NCBI GenBank assembly: GCA_030737875.1
Contig: CM060909.1
Span: forward strand, 392,841,565 to 392,905,564
Origin: Allium sativum
Taxonomy: Eukaryota; Streptophyta; Magnoliopsida; Asparagales; Amaryllidaceae
Length of the DNA stretch: 64,000 bases
Direction of reading: 5' to 3'
The stretch's first letter is position 1. Each line of letters opens with the position of its first letter. Both the position numbers and the translations under genes were made by a program. Under the pieces are notes generated by a model that saw nothing but the letters and a program-made list of their open reading frames with translations, was not told where the DNA came from and made no database searches. Positions 24,641-35,800 of the stretch are shown here, piece by piece.

Positions 24641-27596
24641 AAATTTGAATTAAATAGAAATGGATTTTAAAACGAATTTATAAAGAAGAATTCAATTTTG
24701 ATTTGAATTGAAATGGAAGTTGAAAAAGTTTTTGAAACGAATTCAAAACTATTTATATAATTCGTTTTAAATAGGAATCGACGAAATATATATTATATAT
24801 ATTATATATATAATATAAATGGCCTGAATAGAACGCGCCGCGCCGCGGCAGTTCGCGAATTTCGACCATTGATTTCAAACGGACATTACGGGAGATCCGA
24901 CCGTCGGATTCTCCTAAAACCGGAACCGTTGGGTTCGTATCGAAAAGAGCTTTCTAACGAATGTGATAAATCAGAAATCTAACGGTTGGATTTGGAATTA
25001 TGTCCAAATCAAATTGGAAAAAGGTCGCTGTAAGTGCAGTTCGATGGCCGTTGTTGTAAATCGACTGTACGGGCCTTGATAAAATTATTAAAAATAGTAA
25101 TAATTTGTGTAAAATCATAAGAAATGATTTGTGAAGATTTGGGATGAAAAACTCCATATTTGAAAAGATAAAAATAGATTTTTATCGAAATGAACTAGTT
25201 TTGAACTAGAATTATAATTCTATTTATTTTTAAATAAATAAATTGAATTCGAAAGGGGTTTTGAAAATAACCAAAATTTCCAATGATTGCATTGGAGTGG
25301 ATTTGAATCGAAATTGTCTTCGGAATATTTCGATGTTGGAATTCGTGATTATACAGGTGTTGTTATGGAAATTTGAAAGATATATATATTTATATCGTTA
25401 TTTCCAATACGACATTTGTTAGTCGTAGAATTTGATATTGAATATAAGCCGATATATTTTTCTATTCAGAGCCTTGTATTGAATATCGAATGTGATTTGG
25501 GTTTGTCGTGAATGGTGTCTTCACTAACACTGTTCTTGAACCCAGCTGAGAAAAGATTAAATCTTTTGATTTAGATTTAATGAAGTGTACCAATTAAATA
25601 ATATTTAATTGGAATTGAATGGATATTGATTTTTGGGTTTATCGTGAACAGTGTTTTAAATAACACTTGTTCTTTAACCCGATAATTAATGGGATGTGAC
25701 TTTGGGTTTATCGTGAACCGTGTTTTAAATGACACTGATTCTTTAACCCAGTCACAGATTAAAACTAAGTGGAGTTTTAATGAATCTTTAATTAGATTGA
25801 AAAGATCGAGGATGGAGTAACACCAGTTTTGCTCCAGGCGATAGTTAAATCTTTAATTAGATTTGAATGTGAAATTTAGAAACTAACTGGCGGTTAGCCA
25901 AGCAGAATGGTTTTCTGGATATTGATCTGATGTTGGTTTCGGCCTTCGGGGTTAATATTTGGGGAATTATTCTCTTGATTAATTTACGGTTAGTGACTAA
26001 TGAATTGGAATGAGGCGTATGTTGTGTTTGTGTAACACTTATTTAAAATATACGCGAGTTATTCGGAAAGACCGGGTTTATCCCATTCTGAGTAACTGAT
26101 ACGACGATAAGTCGAAGATGAAGACGATGGTCGAAGACCGGAGGTCTTCACGTCGTTTGGGTGATAACTGATGATCTTGATTGGGCTGTACACCCAAGAA
26201 GATGGAAACAGTTAGTGATCGTCCAGACGTACTTGGAGATCGATGGATATGCGGGGTACTAGGTGCCTCCGGTTTCGTTCAGACCCAGAACGGACTTGTA
26301 AATGGACTGTGTGTCTGACATCGGATTTCATTCTGTGTGACTGATATCGGTTGCATAGGATGGTTTGCCTGTGTGGCATGCTAAGATGCAAATGATCAAG
26401 GCTTCTGTTGAAAAGCAAAGTCTTGTGGTGATGATCAAAGCACGGCCTTTGTGGCGTAGCTTTGTGTAACGTTTACCTCGCGTGTTTCACACCAGGTATG
26501 AACCAAAAACGGGAGACGGACCTCAGGGAGGACTTGCGTTTCTTTCTAGCTAGAAGTGGCGTCAGTGGTTTTACACGCCCTGACGAGTTTGACTTATGTG
26601 GTTGTTGCGGTTGCGAGGCGCCTCGGTTATATCGGTTTCGGCCGAATGCATTCTGGTCGGCTGACGGACCAGACTTACACCCCATAGGGTGGGGAGACGT
26701 ATTGTTCAGGCATAATAATCCACTCCGTGTGGACCGGCCCTGACGATCCAAGGCTTGCCTGCGCGCTTGCCTGAGACATGGGCTAGATTGTCTCGAATCG
26801 GTTGAGGACTATCTTTTGCCTCGGTTCATAGATGGAAACCCAATTTCCAAATACGAGACTTTGCGGTTTTGATTGTATATCCTATATATGGCGACATGAT
26901 ATATGGTACCCATGCCGCCTATGATTGATACTTATGATTTGAAGTTGTTTTATACACTATGCACTTATTATAGTATCAAATGATTTGTTTTAAACGTATC
27001 AAGCATTCTTTGGCTGTTATAAGGGAAAACCCTATCCCCCGGCTTGCGTTGCATTGTGTGATAGGACCTGGGTCTTATAACAGCTTCATTTTTCTTTATT
27101 TAGCATTGCGCTGTTTGTTTTATGCACTGGTATTCTTGGGAAGAAACCCGTTCCGTGTTATACGGCGTGGTCCCTTGATTTACCTATCTTTAAAAATAAA
27201 GATTAATAACTGTTTTAGTTCTCACACCAGTCACATGACTGACCTGGAGTTTATTGTTTTAACCTAAACTCTGGGTGCCCTTATTTTGACACGGGCAGCT
27301 AGTAGTTTCGGTTTTGCAGATTTTATTCACAGGATCCTGGTTCACAGCTGGAACGATATCCGGAAAGCTTTGTATCCGTATATCTCATTCTAAGTTGTGT
27401 ATTGTAATATTTTCCGCTGCTATGTATTTAAATGTAATTTAAATCTCTGATATTTCTGTGTAATATTCATTCATACTCTGTATATTCTTGTAATCTGATG
27501 CATTGTTGTAATATACAATGAAATGTCCTTCTGTATGCGTTCTGTTGTGGCTTGTTCTCGAACTATCCGACGCTTTCCATTACGGGTCTTTACATT

Positions 27597-27608
27597 TGGT
27601 ATCAGAGC
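27597..27608 (+). promoter_or_regulatory. PBS of element A (initiator tRNA-Met)
   Basis: TGGTATCAGAGC lies two bases after the LTR terminal CA. It is the canonical plant tRNA-iMet PBS and primes minus-strand DNA synthesis. Confidence 0.97.
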
Positions 27609-28398
27609 TTTGGTTTACAAAGCTAGAGAACAAGACACATTAGAACCGTACGGAAGAATTCATCAGATATTGGATTAGCAATATCCAATTAGAACGACTC
27701 GTTAGAGATAGGATCAGTAGTATCCTAGAACGAGTGTGAAGAGTATATTTTTCAAATGAAAACAATTTTGTTTTGAAAATTTAAAATCAATTATTCATAT
27801 TTGATTATCTATTTATATTGATGTGGACAATCCAGTATATACAGATTTTGCGTATACGTCTGATCCGCGTGTATTCGAATTTTTAATATACTGGATAGAT
27901 ATAGAATCATACTCTAGTGGCCCGAAGATGATTCTGATGATTGACTAGTCGTCATTAGTATTCATGTTCGAGTAACGAAGGTGTGATATCTATATATTTC
28001 CATTAGACTGGTGTGAGAACCAAAACTAATATAGCTAGAATACATTGTTGTGATTTGGCATCAAAAACAAGATTTTCGGTATATGTATCAAATTATGAAT
28101 TTGAAACTCTAATTCACTAATTGATTGATGTTTGTGTTGTTTGCCTATTTGTTTGCTAATTTTGAACCATTTTGCCTAATAGCATCAAATATTGGATTAT
28201 ATTGAAAATTGGTCGCATTTGCTTGCATATATGTACTTATATTGAACAGGTCATAGCAAGGAGGCTAGAGCCAGAGAATAAAATTTGTTTGCCCGACAAA
28301 TAGGTACATGTTTACTACATAATTTCCTGTTTTGTTTGGGTGATGATGATTTTGTGAGCCTATTGGCTAGCCGCTTGGCTTTTTCTTTTTCTTTTTGA

Positions 28399-28491
28399 GA
28401 TCTGAAGGACCGGGGAAGCTATTTGAAATTCCCCGATGCTCCCATTACAGGGGAGGTTATGGCGAAATTTTTCGAAAATTTAGGGTGTTAG
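28399..28491 (+). pseudogene. Conserved C-terminal peptide remnant before the PPT (A)
   Basis: An open frame of 30 codons ends GEVMAKFFENLGC then TAG, 125 bp before the PPT. The last dozen residues align with frames at the same position in C and B. The shape (E-x-x-x-A-K-F-x-E-x-L) is loosely like the tail of Ty3/gypsy chromodomain polyproteins, but that link is only inferred. Confidence 0.4.
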
Positions 28492-28616
28492 CCAAATTTT
28501 TGAAATTTTAGAAATTCTCAGAAACTGAAAAGTTCGAGAATGGAAGCCAGGTTGAGCGTAGAGTTGAATAATCAAACCACTTTCGACTTTGTTCCTTTTC
28601 GGGGACGAAAAGTTTT

Positions 28617-28629
28617 AAGTGGGGGAGAT
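28617..28629 (+). promoter_or_regulatory. Polypurine tract of element A
   Basis: AAGTGGGGGAGAT lies immediately before the 3' LTR start TGTAACAACCCG. Confidence 0.95.
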
Positions 28630-31600
28630 TGTAACAACCCGAAAATCTGGGCCAGTTTAAAAATTTTATTTTGGCAATTTTATCGAATTTTGATTATTTA
28701 AAATGAATTATTTTAAATAATATCGACGAGAAATTTATTTTGAATAGAATTCGAACGTATATATTATACGCGTCGTCGTTAGAATATAAATATTTATATA
28801 TAATTATAAATAGAATTAAAAATGGCGCGGTAGTTCGATAATTCGATTTCAAACTTCAATTGAATGTACCGGGTGCAAAACAATCCGGATTTTTGTGAAA
28901 CCAAAACATTAGGATCTAATTGATGATATCTTTCCAACGATTCAGAAAAATCAAGATTTCATCTTAGAAAGGATAAGATATGTCCAGTTGAAAATTCAGA
29001 ATAGTCGTTGCGGAATTTATATATATTTTATATAATATATAGCCCTTAAAAATAGTCATTTTGCAAACGAGCTCGGATTTCGACGAAACCACTTTTGTTG
29101 GGTCCGTGATGTTAAATTATTGCTAGGTTTCAAATTTCATAATTTTTCGAATCAATATGTGAGCGTGGCAAGGGGAAACGCGTTTGACCAGTTTCAGTTG
29201 ATTTTAATCGACTGGAAATTGGTCATTTTTCCAACGGTCTCAGAATTCGACGAAACTAGTTTTGTTAGGACCGTATCGTCAATACGAAGCTAGAAAATAT
29301 TTTTCTGGAATTTTTCTAGTTAGTATATGACCCTGGTAATTTGAAATGTACGTTCAAAATTCAATATAATGATTTAAATGTAAATTAAACGGAAACTGAT
29401 TCAAACAGTCGAATCAGCTTGCGATATATATCCCATTGTGTTCAGAATTGGGGTAATACGCTATGGACGACAGGCGGTGGGCCTCGTTTCGAGGTCGTGA
29501 GTAAAAGTCAACCCGTTTGCAAATTTAAATAATAAAATAAAGAAAAAAAAATAATTTTTAATTTCCCTTTCCCCCCTTTATCTTCTGCTTGCCCCCCCCC
29601 CCCCCCCCCGTTCACTTTTATTTCAATAAACAAAAAAAAAAAAAAAAAAAAAGAAGAAGAAAGCAGCAGAGGAAGCCGCCGCCCCTCTTACCCTCGACGC
29701 TGACGAAACCCGAAGCCGCCGCCCACCTCGAAAGCATCGCGAGCCCCCCCCTTGAAGTCAACGCCTCCTCCGATTCGCCATTCGAAGCCGCTCCCCGTTC
29801 GAACCCCCACTGAAGCCGCAACCCCTCGAAGCACCTCCACGCAGCCACCATCGTTCGAACTCCGAGCGCCGCCACCGCTTTTCTCTGTTCGAACCTTCGA
29901 GAAGCCTCCGACGAACTGAAGGACCCCCCCCCCTTTTTCTGTAAGTCGTTTTATTTTATTTTTAGTTGTTATTTTGTTAAATAATAAAAACTGAAAATGT
30001 TTAAAAGTAAAGTTAAAACTGATTTTATAAAAAGGTTAAACTGATTTTAAAATGAATTAAAACCTAAAAGATTTGATTTTTAAAACCTAAAAGATTTGAT
30101 TTTTAAAACCTAAAAGATTTGATTTTTAAAACCTAAAAGATTTGATTTTTAAAACCTAAAAGATTTAATTTTTAAAACCTAAAAGATTTGATTTTTAAAA
30201 CCTAAAAGATTTGATTTTTAAAACCTAAAAGATTTGATTTTTAAAACCTAAAAGATTTGATTTTTAAAACCTAAAAGATTTGATTTTTTTTAAAATGATT
30301 AGAGAATAAAGATAGGATTTTTATCTAAGAAAAAGTTCATATTTTTGTTTAGAAAAGGTTCATATGTTTGTTTAGGAAAAGATCGTATTTTGTTTAGAAA
30401 AAGATCATAGTTTTGATTTAGGAAAAAATTAGATTTTTGAAATAAAAATTCGATTTTTATATATTGAACTTTGAAATAAAAATTCGATTTTTATATATTG
30501 AATAGCGAACTAAAAATTCGATCTTTATATATTGAGAAGTGAAATAAAAATTCGATTTTTATATATTGAACTTTGAAATGGAAATTCGATTTTTATTTAT
30601 TGAACTTTGAAATGAAAATTCGATTTTTATATATTGAACTTTGAAATGGAAATTCGATTTTTATATATTGAATAACGAAGTCAAAATTCGATTTTTATAT
30701 ATGTAGTGGCTACGGGCGACGAAGCTGACGAAGATTCGAAAAAGAAGTGCCGTGGAGCTAGGATAGCTATAAGGTGAGAATTTCTCACCTTTCAATTTAT
30801 TTTTCTAGTTATACGTATATATACTAGGATGCAGACGGTGCTTATTAGAAGCACCCGACACCCGTCCACAAACCATGGACTTGTTTGATTGGTTGTGTAG
30901 TTGGTTAGATTATTTGATTTGGATTGGATTGTTTTGGTGAAATGAATTGATATGATTGATGTGTGAATGGCGTGGGCCTTCACTAGACCGGGGATAAGGC
31001 TAGGCCTTGTCCCGTTTCTAGTATCGTGCCGTTATGCCGCCGAAATTTTCTAAAATAAGTTAGAAAAATAAAAATAGCATTTTATTTAACGAATGAACTG
31101 AATAGAAATTCATATGTTAAAATAAAATGTGTTATCGTTAAAAATATAATTTTTAACGTGAATGTGAATAAATAAATATTCATTTACAAACCAGACGGTT
31201 TGTTTATGTACACCTATTTGAATGACGTTGATTGGGTCGATAAATTTTACACATCGCCTAACTGCACAAATAAAATATGTGTTTGATTGTTTGAAACCCC
31301 ACACGGGTGTTAGGATGAAATTTTGAAGTTCACTCATCCTGATTGATTAAATATGTCGATCGATTGATTGACAAGCTGCTATAAGCGTTAAATGTCTATA
31401 TTGGATGCTTATACAGTGTAGTGCACTTTGGTTGATGGTTGATTATTCATCGTTGTTGATATATACATGTGTTGTAGAAAATCCATATAATTAACATTAT
31501 ATGGTAATTGATTGGGCCTCATTCCAGTTTCGAAAAAAAAAGAAATATTTGAAATAGAAATATTTGAAATAGAAATATTTGAAATAGAATATTTGAAAAT

Positions 31601-34600
31601 AGAAATATGTGAAGCCGTGAGGATTAGATTGACGCCATTTTGACGTGAACGATATTTATATCGATTTTATTCATTTTAAAATGAATATTGAAAAGCGATT
31701 TCGAAATGAATTGAATTGAAAACGAATTCGAAATGAATTGAATTGAAAACGATTTCGAAATGAATTGAATTGAAAACGAATTCGAAATGAATTGAATTGA
31801 AAACGAATTCGAAATGAATTGAATTGAAAACGATTTCGAAATGAATTGAATTGAAAACGAATTCGAAATGAATTGAATTGAAAATGATTTCGAAATGAAT
31901 TGAATTGAAAACGAGTTCGAAATGAATTGAATTGAAAACGAATTCGAAATGAATTGAATTGAAAACGAATTCGAAATGAATTGAATTGAAAACGATTTCG
32001 AAATGAATTGAATTGAAAACGATTTCGAATTGAATTGAAATTTGAATTAAATAGAAATGGATTTTAAAACGAATTTATAAAGAAGAATTCAATTTTGATT
32101 TGAATTGAAATGGAAGTTGAAAAAGTTTTTGAAACGAATTCAAAACTATTTATATAATTCGTTTTAAATAGGAATCGACGAAATATATATTATATATATT
32201 ATATATATAATATAAATGGCCTGAATAGAACGCGCCGCGCCGCGGCAGTTCGCGAATTTCGACCATTGATTTCAAACGGACATTACGGGAGATCCGACCG
32301 TCGGATTCTCCTAAAACCGGAACCGTTGGGTTCGTATCGAAAAGAGCTTTCTAACGAATGTGATAAATCAGAAATCTAACGGTTGGATTTGGAATTATGT
32401 CCAAATCAAATTGGAAAAAGGTCGCTGTAAGTGCAGTTCGATGGCCGTTGTTGGAAATCGACTGTACGGGCCTTGATAAAATTATTAAAAATAGTAATAA
32501 TTTGTGTAAAATCATAAGAAATGATTTGTGAAGATTTGGGATGAAAAACTCCATATTTGAAAAGATAAAAATAGATTTTTATCGAAATGAACTAGTTTTG
32601 AACTAGAATTATAATTCTATTTATTTTTAAATAAATAAATTGAATTCGAAAGGGGTTTTGAAAATAACCAAAATTTCCAATGATTGCATTGGAGTGGATT
32701 TGAATCGAAATTGTCTTCGGAATATTTCGATGTTGGAATTCGTGATTATACAGGTGTTGTTATGGAAATTTGAAAGATATATATATTTATATCGTTATTT
32801 CCAATACGACATTTGTTAGTCGTAGAATTTGATATTGAATATAAGCCGATATATTTTTCTATTCAGAGCCTTGTATTGAATATCGAATGTGATTTGGGTT
32901 TGTCGTGAATGGTGTCTTCACTAACACTGTTCTTGAACCCAGCTGAGAAAAGATTAAATCTTTTGATTTAGATTTAATGAAGTGTACCAATTAAATAATA
33001 TTTAATTGGAATTGAATGGATATTGATTTTTGGGTTTATCGTGAACAGTGTTTTAAATAACACTTGTTCTTTAACCCGATAATTAATGGGATGTGACTTT
33101 GGGTTTATCGTGAACCGTGTTTTAAATGACACTGATTCTTTAACCCAGTCACAGATTAAAACTAAGTGGAGTTTTAATGAATCTTTAATTAGATTGAAAA
33201 GATCGAGGATGGAGTAACACCAGTTTTGCTCCAGGCGATAGTTAAATCTTTAATTAGATTTGAATGTGAAATTTAGAAACTAACTGGCGGTTAGCCAAGC
33301 AGAATGGTTTTCTGGATATTGATCTGATGTTGGTTTCGGCCTTCGGGGTTAATATTTGGGGAATTATTCTCTTGATTAATTTACGGTTAGTGACTAATGA
33401 ATTGGAATGAGGCGTATGTTGTGTTTGTGTAACACTTATTTAAAATATACGCGAGTTATTCGGAAAGACCGGGTTTATCCCATTCTGAGTAACTGATACG
33501 ACGATAAGTCGAAGATGAAGACGATGGTCGAAGACCGGAGGTCTTCACGTCGTTTGGGTGATAACTGATGATCTTGATTGGGCTGTACACCCAAGAAGAT
33601 GGAAACAGTTAGTGATCGTCCAGACGTACTTGGAGATCGATGGATATGCGGGGTACTAGGTGCCTCCGGTTTCGTTCAGACCCAGAACGGACTTGTAAAT
33701 GGACTGTGTGTCTGACATCGGATTTCATTCTGTGTGACTGATATCGGTTGCATAGGATGGTTTGCCTGTGTGGCATGCTAAGATGCAAATGATCAAGGCT
33801 TCTGTTGAAAAGCAAAGTCTTGTGGTGATGATCAAAGCACGGCCTTTGTGGCGTAGCTTTGTGTAACGTTTACCTCGCGTGTTTCACACCAGGTATGAAC
33901 CAAAAACGGGAGACGGACCTCAGGGAGGACTTGCGTTTCTTTCTAGCTAGAAGTGGCGTCAGTGGTTTTACACGCCCTGACGAGTTTGACTTATGTGGTT
34001 GTTGCGGTTGCGAGGCGCCTCGGTTATATCGGTTTCGGCCGAATGCATTCTGGTCGGCTGACGGACCAGACTTACACCCCATAGGGTGGGGAGACGTATT
34101 GTTCAGGCATAATAATCCACTCCGTGTGGACCGGCCCTGACGATCCAAGGCTTGCCTGCGCGCTTGCCTGAGACATGGGCTAGATTGTCTCGAATCGGTT
34201 GAGGACTATCTTTTGCCTCGGTTCATAGATGGAAACCCAATTTCCAAATACGAGACTTTGCGGTTTTGATTGTATATCCTATATATGGCGACATGATATA
34301 TGGTACCCATGCCGCCTATGATTGATACTTATGATTTGAAGTTGTTTTATACACTATGCACTTATTATAGTATCAAATGATTTGTTTTAAACGTATCAAG
34401 CATTCTTTGGCTGTTATAAGGGAAAACCCTATCCCCCGGCTTGCGTTGCATTGTGTGATAGGACCTGGGTCTTATAACAGCTTCATTTTTCTTTATTTAG
34501 CATTGCGCTGTTTGTTTTATGCACTGGTATTCTTGGGAAGAAACCCGTTCCGTGTTATACGGCGTGGTCCCTTGATTTACCTATCTTTAAAAATAAAGAT

Positions 34601-34991
34601 TAATAACTGTTTTAGTTCTCACACCAGTCACATGACTGACCTGGAGTTTATTGTTTTAACCTAAACTCTGGGTGCCCTTATTTTGACACGGGCAGCTAGT
34701 AGTTTCGGTTTTGCAGATTTTATTCACAGGATCCTGGTTCACAGCTGGAACGATATCCGGAAAGCTTTGTATCCGTATATCTCATTCTAAGTTGTGTATT
34801 GTAATATTTTCCGCTGCTATGTATTTAAATGTAATTTAAATCTCTGATATTTCTGTGTAATATTCATTCATACTCTGTATATTCTTGTAATCTGATGCAT
34901 TGTTGTAATATACAATGAAATGTCCTTCTGTATGCGTTCTGTTGTGGCTTGTTCTCGAACTATCCGACGCTTTCCATTACGGGTCTTTACA
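28630..34991 (+). repeat. Element A 3' LTR (6362 bp)
   Basis: Near-identical to 21335-27594. The main differences are four extra 23-bp units (30059-30288), a longer poly-C run at about 29592-29609, and scattered single-base changes (for example at 29005, 29173, 29251, 30406, 32454). The 29589-29813 frame differs from its partner at 22294-22509 because of the C-run and A-run length changes, so that ORF is not under coding constraint. Confidence 0.96.
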
Positions 34992-34996
34992 GGAAT
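34992..34996. repeat. Right TSD of element A (GGAAT)
   Basis: Exact copy of 21330-21334, directly after the terminal CA at 34991. Confidence 0.96.
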
Positions 34997-35800
34997 TTTG
35001 AATAGCTTTGCTTTTCTAAAACCAGATATCCCTTTTCAGGATTCAAAACAACTTGTTTTCCACAAAACAATTCAAAAACAAAATCTTTGGTAGTAATCCG
35101 TCACTTAGCAACTCAAAAATGAACACTAATGATGTCGCGATTCATCATCAGGGTTATTTCCCAGCCACCGAAGTGAGTTCAATACTATATTACTTTCGAA
35201 ATCATTTCTAAACATTTCCACTTTGAAATATATTTCAAAATACCATGCTCAAAACAATTTAAAATCTCCCCGGATTTTAAAATTCTCATATATTTATTCC
35301 AAATCCATTTACAACACTTTTCCAAATTTCTAGGGTTTGAAATTTCAATTCTAAATTAAATTTCAGATTTAATTCACTTCATTACACTTATGTGAATTCT
35401 ACTTGGTTATATACATAACCATTTAATTTATAATCTTACTCGATTATAATTACAACCAATATATCCAATATATTATAATCATTCCAATATAAATCATTTA
35501 TATCGAAATATAATTTGGGTAAAATAATTTCGTTTACCCTCTTTAAAATGTACTATGTCGGTTTATCGTATTTAAGTGTTTAGAAACTCCTACCGATACA
35601 GTCGATCAAACTGATCGATCAGAACCCATAAACAACTCAACCAATAAATCTACACAATATAAAACAATTTTTATATCAATAACAAATACGTTCACTCGTA
35701 TATATACACTCAACTCAATCTAGGGCATTATTAACCCTATCTCTACCGAGTCACGCCACAGAGCCAAGGTAATAACTTAACCTTAAGCTCTGATACCAAC
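34997..35800 (-). mobile_element. Element C internal region, right segment
   Basis: It continues the C interior from 21334 after element A. AT-rich without an ORF. Near the right end it holds sequence equivalent to the PBS-proximal part of B (7620-7875): both carry a GTTTACCCTCTTT-like block and CTAGGG...ATTA...CCACAGAGCCAAGGT. Confidence 0.8.
35787..35798 (-). promoter_or_regulatory. PBS of element C (initiator tRNA-Met)
   Basis: The minus strand reads TGGTATCAGAGC, two bases from the LTR at 35801. Confidence 0.95.

Larger units (their letters stand above)
21335..27594 (+). repeat. Element A 5' LTR (6260 bp)
   Basis: TG...CA boundaries with PBS three nucleotides in. Order: AT-rich U3, TATA-like motif (22130-22136), GC-rich leader (about 22285-22630), GTAAGT donor-like site (22636), three tandem arrays (22754-22891, 23041-23305, 24296-24640), then low-complexity AT-rich sequence and the conserved 3' modules (26180-27310). 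The two 3' ORFs of 93 and 95 codons (26462-26743, 26980-27267) are identical in the other LTR but resemble no protein, and the equivalent region of the related copy at 300-1080 does not keep them open. Confidence 0.96.
27595..28629 (+). mobile_element. Element A internal region (1035 bp)
   Basis: It contains the PBS at its start, AT-rich non-coding sequence, a short frame ending in TAG (28399-28491), and the TTTTCGGGGACGAAAAG sequence leading into the PPT. There is no gag start or zinc knuckle, no protease DTG/DSG motif, and no RT or integrase motif on either strand. The size suits packaging and reverse-transcription signals only. Confidence 0.92.
21335..34991 (+). mobile_element. Element A: intact giant-LTR retrotransposon, no gag-pol
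   Basis: Complete structure: 5-bp TSD GGAAT, 5' LTR 21335-27594 (6260 bp), PBS, interior of only 1035 bp (27595-28629), PPT, 3' LTR 28630-34991 (6362 bp). The LTRs start TGTAACAACCCG and end GGTCTTTACA. They differ only by a handful of substitutions that I could spot, by tandem-repeat copy number and by a poly-C run, so the insertion is recent. No ORF encodes gag, protease, RT, RNase H or integrase. The interior holds about 8% of the element, and all proteins must come in trans. The 3' end resembles Ty3/gypsy Tekay-like elements. Confidence 0.96.

Noticed and set aside
26462..27267. 93- and 95-codon ORFs in A LTR (repeated at 33859-34664)
   Set aside because: Identity between the two LTRs only reflects recent insertion; the related LTR at 300-1080 does not keep the frames and no domain is recognisable.
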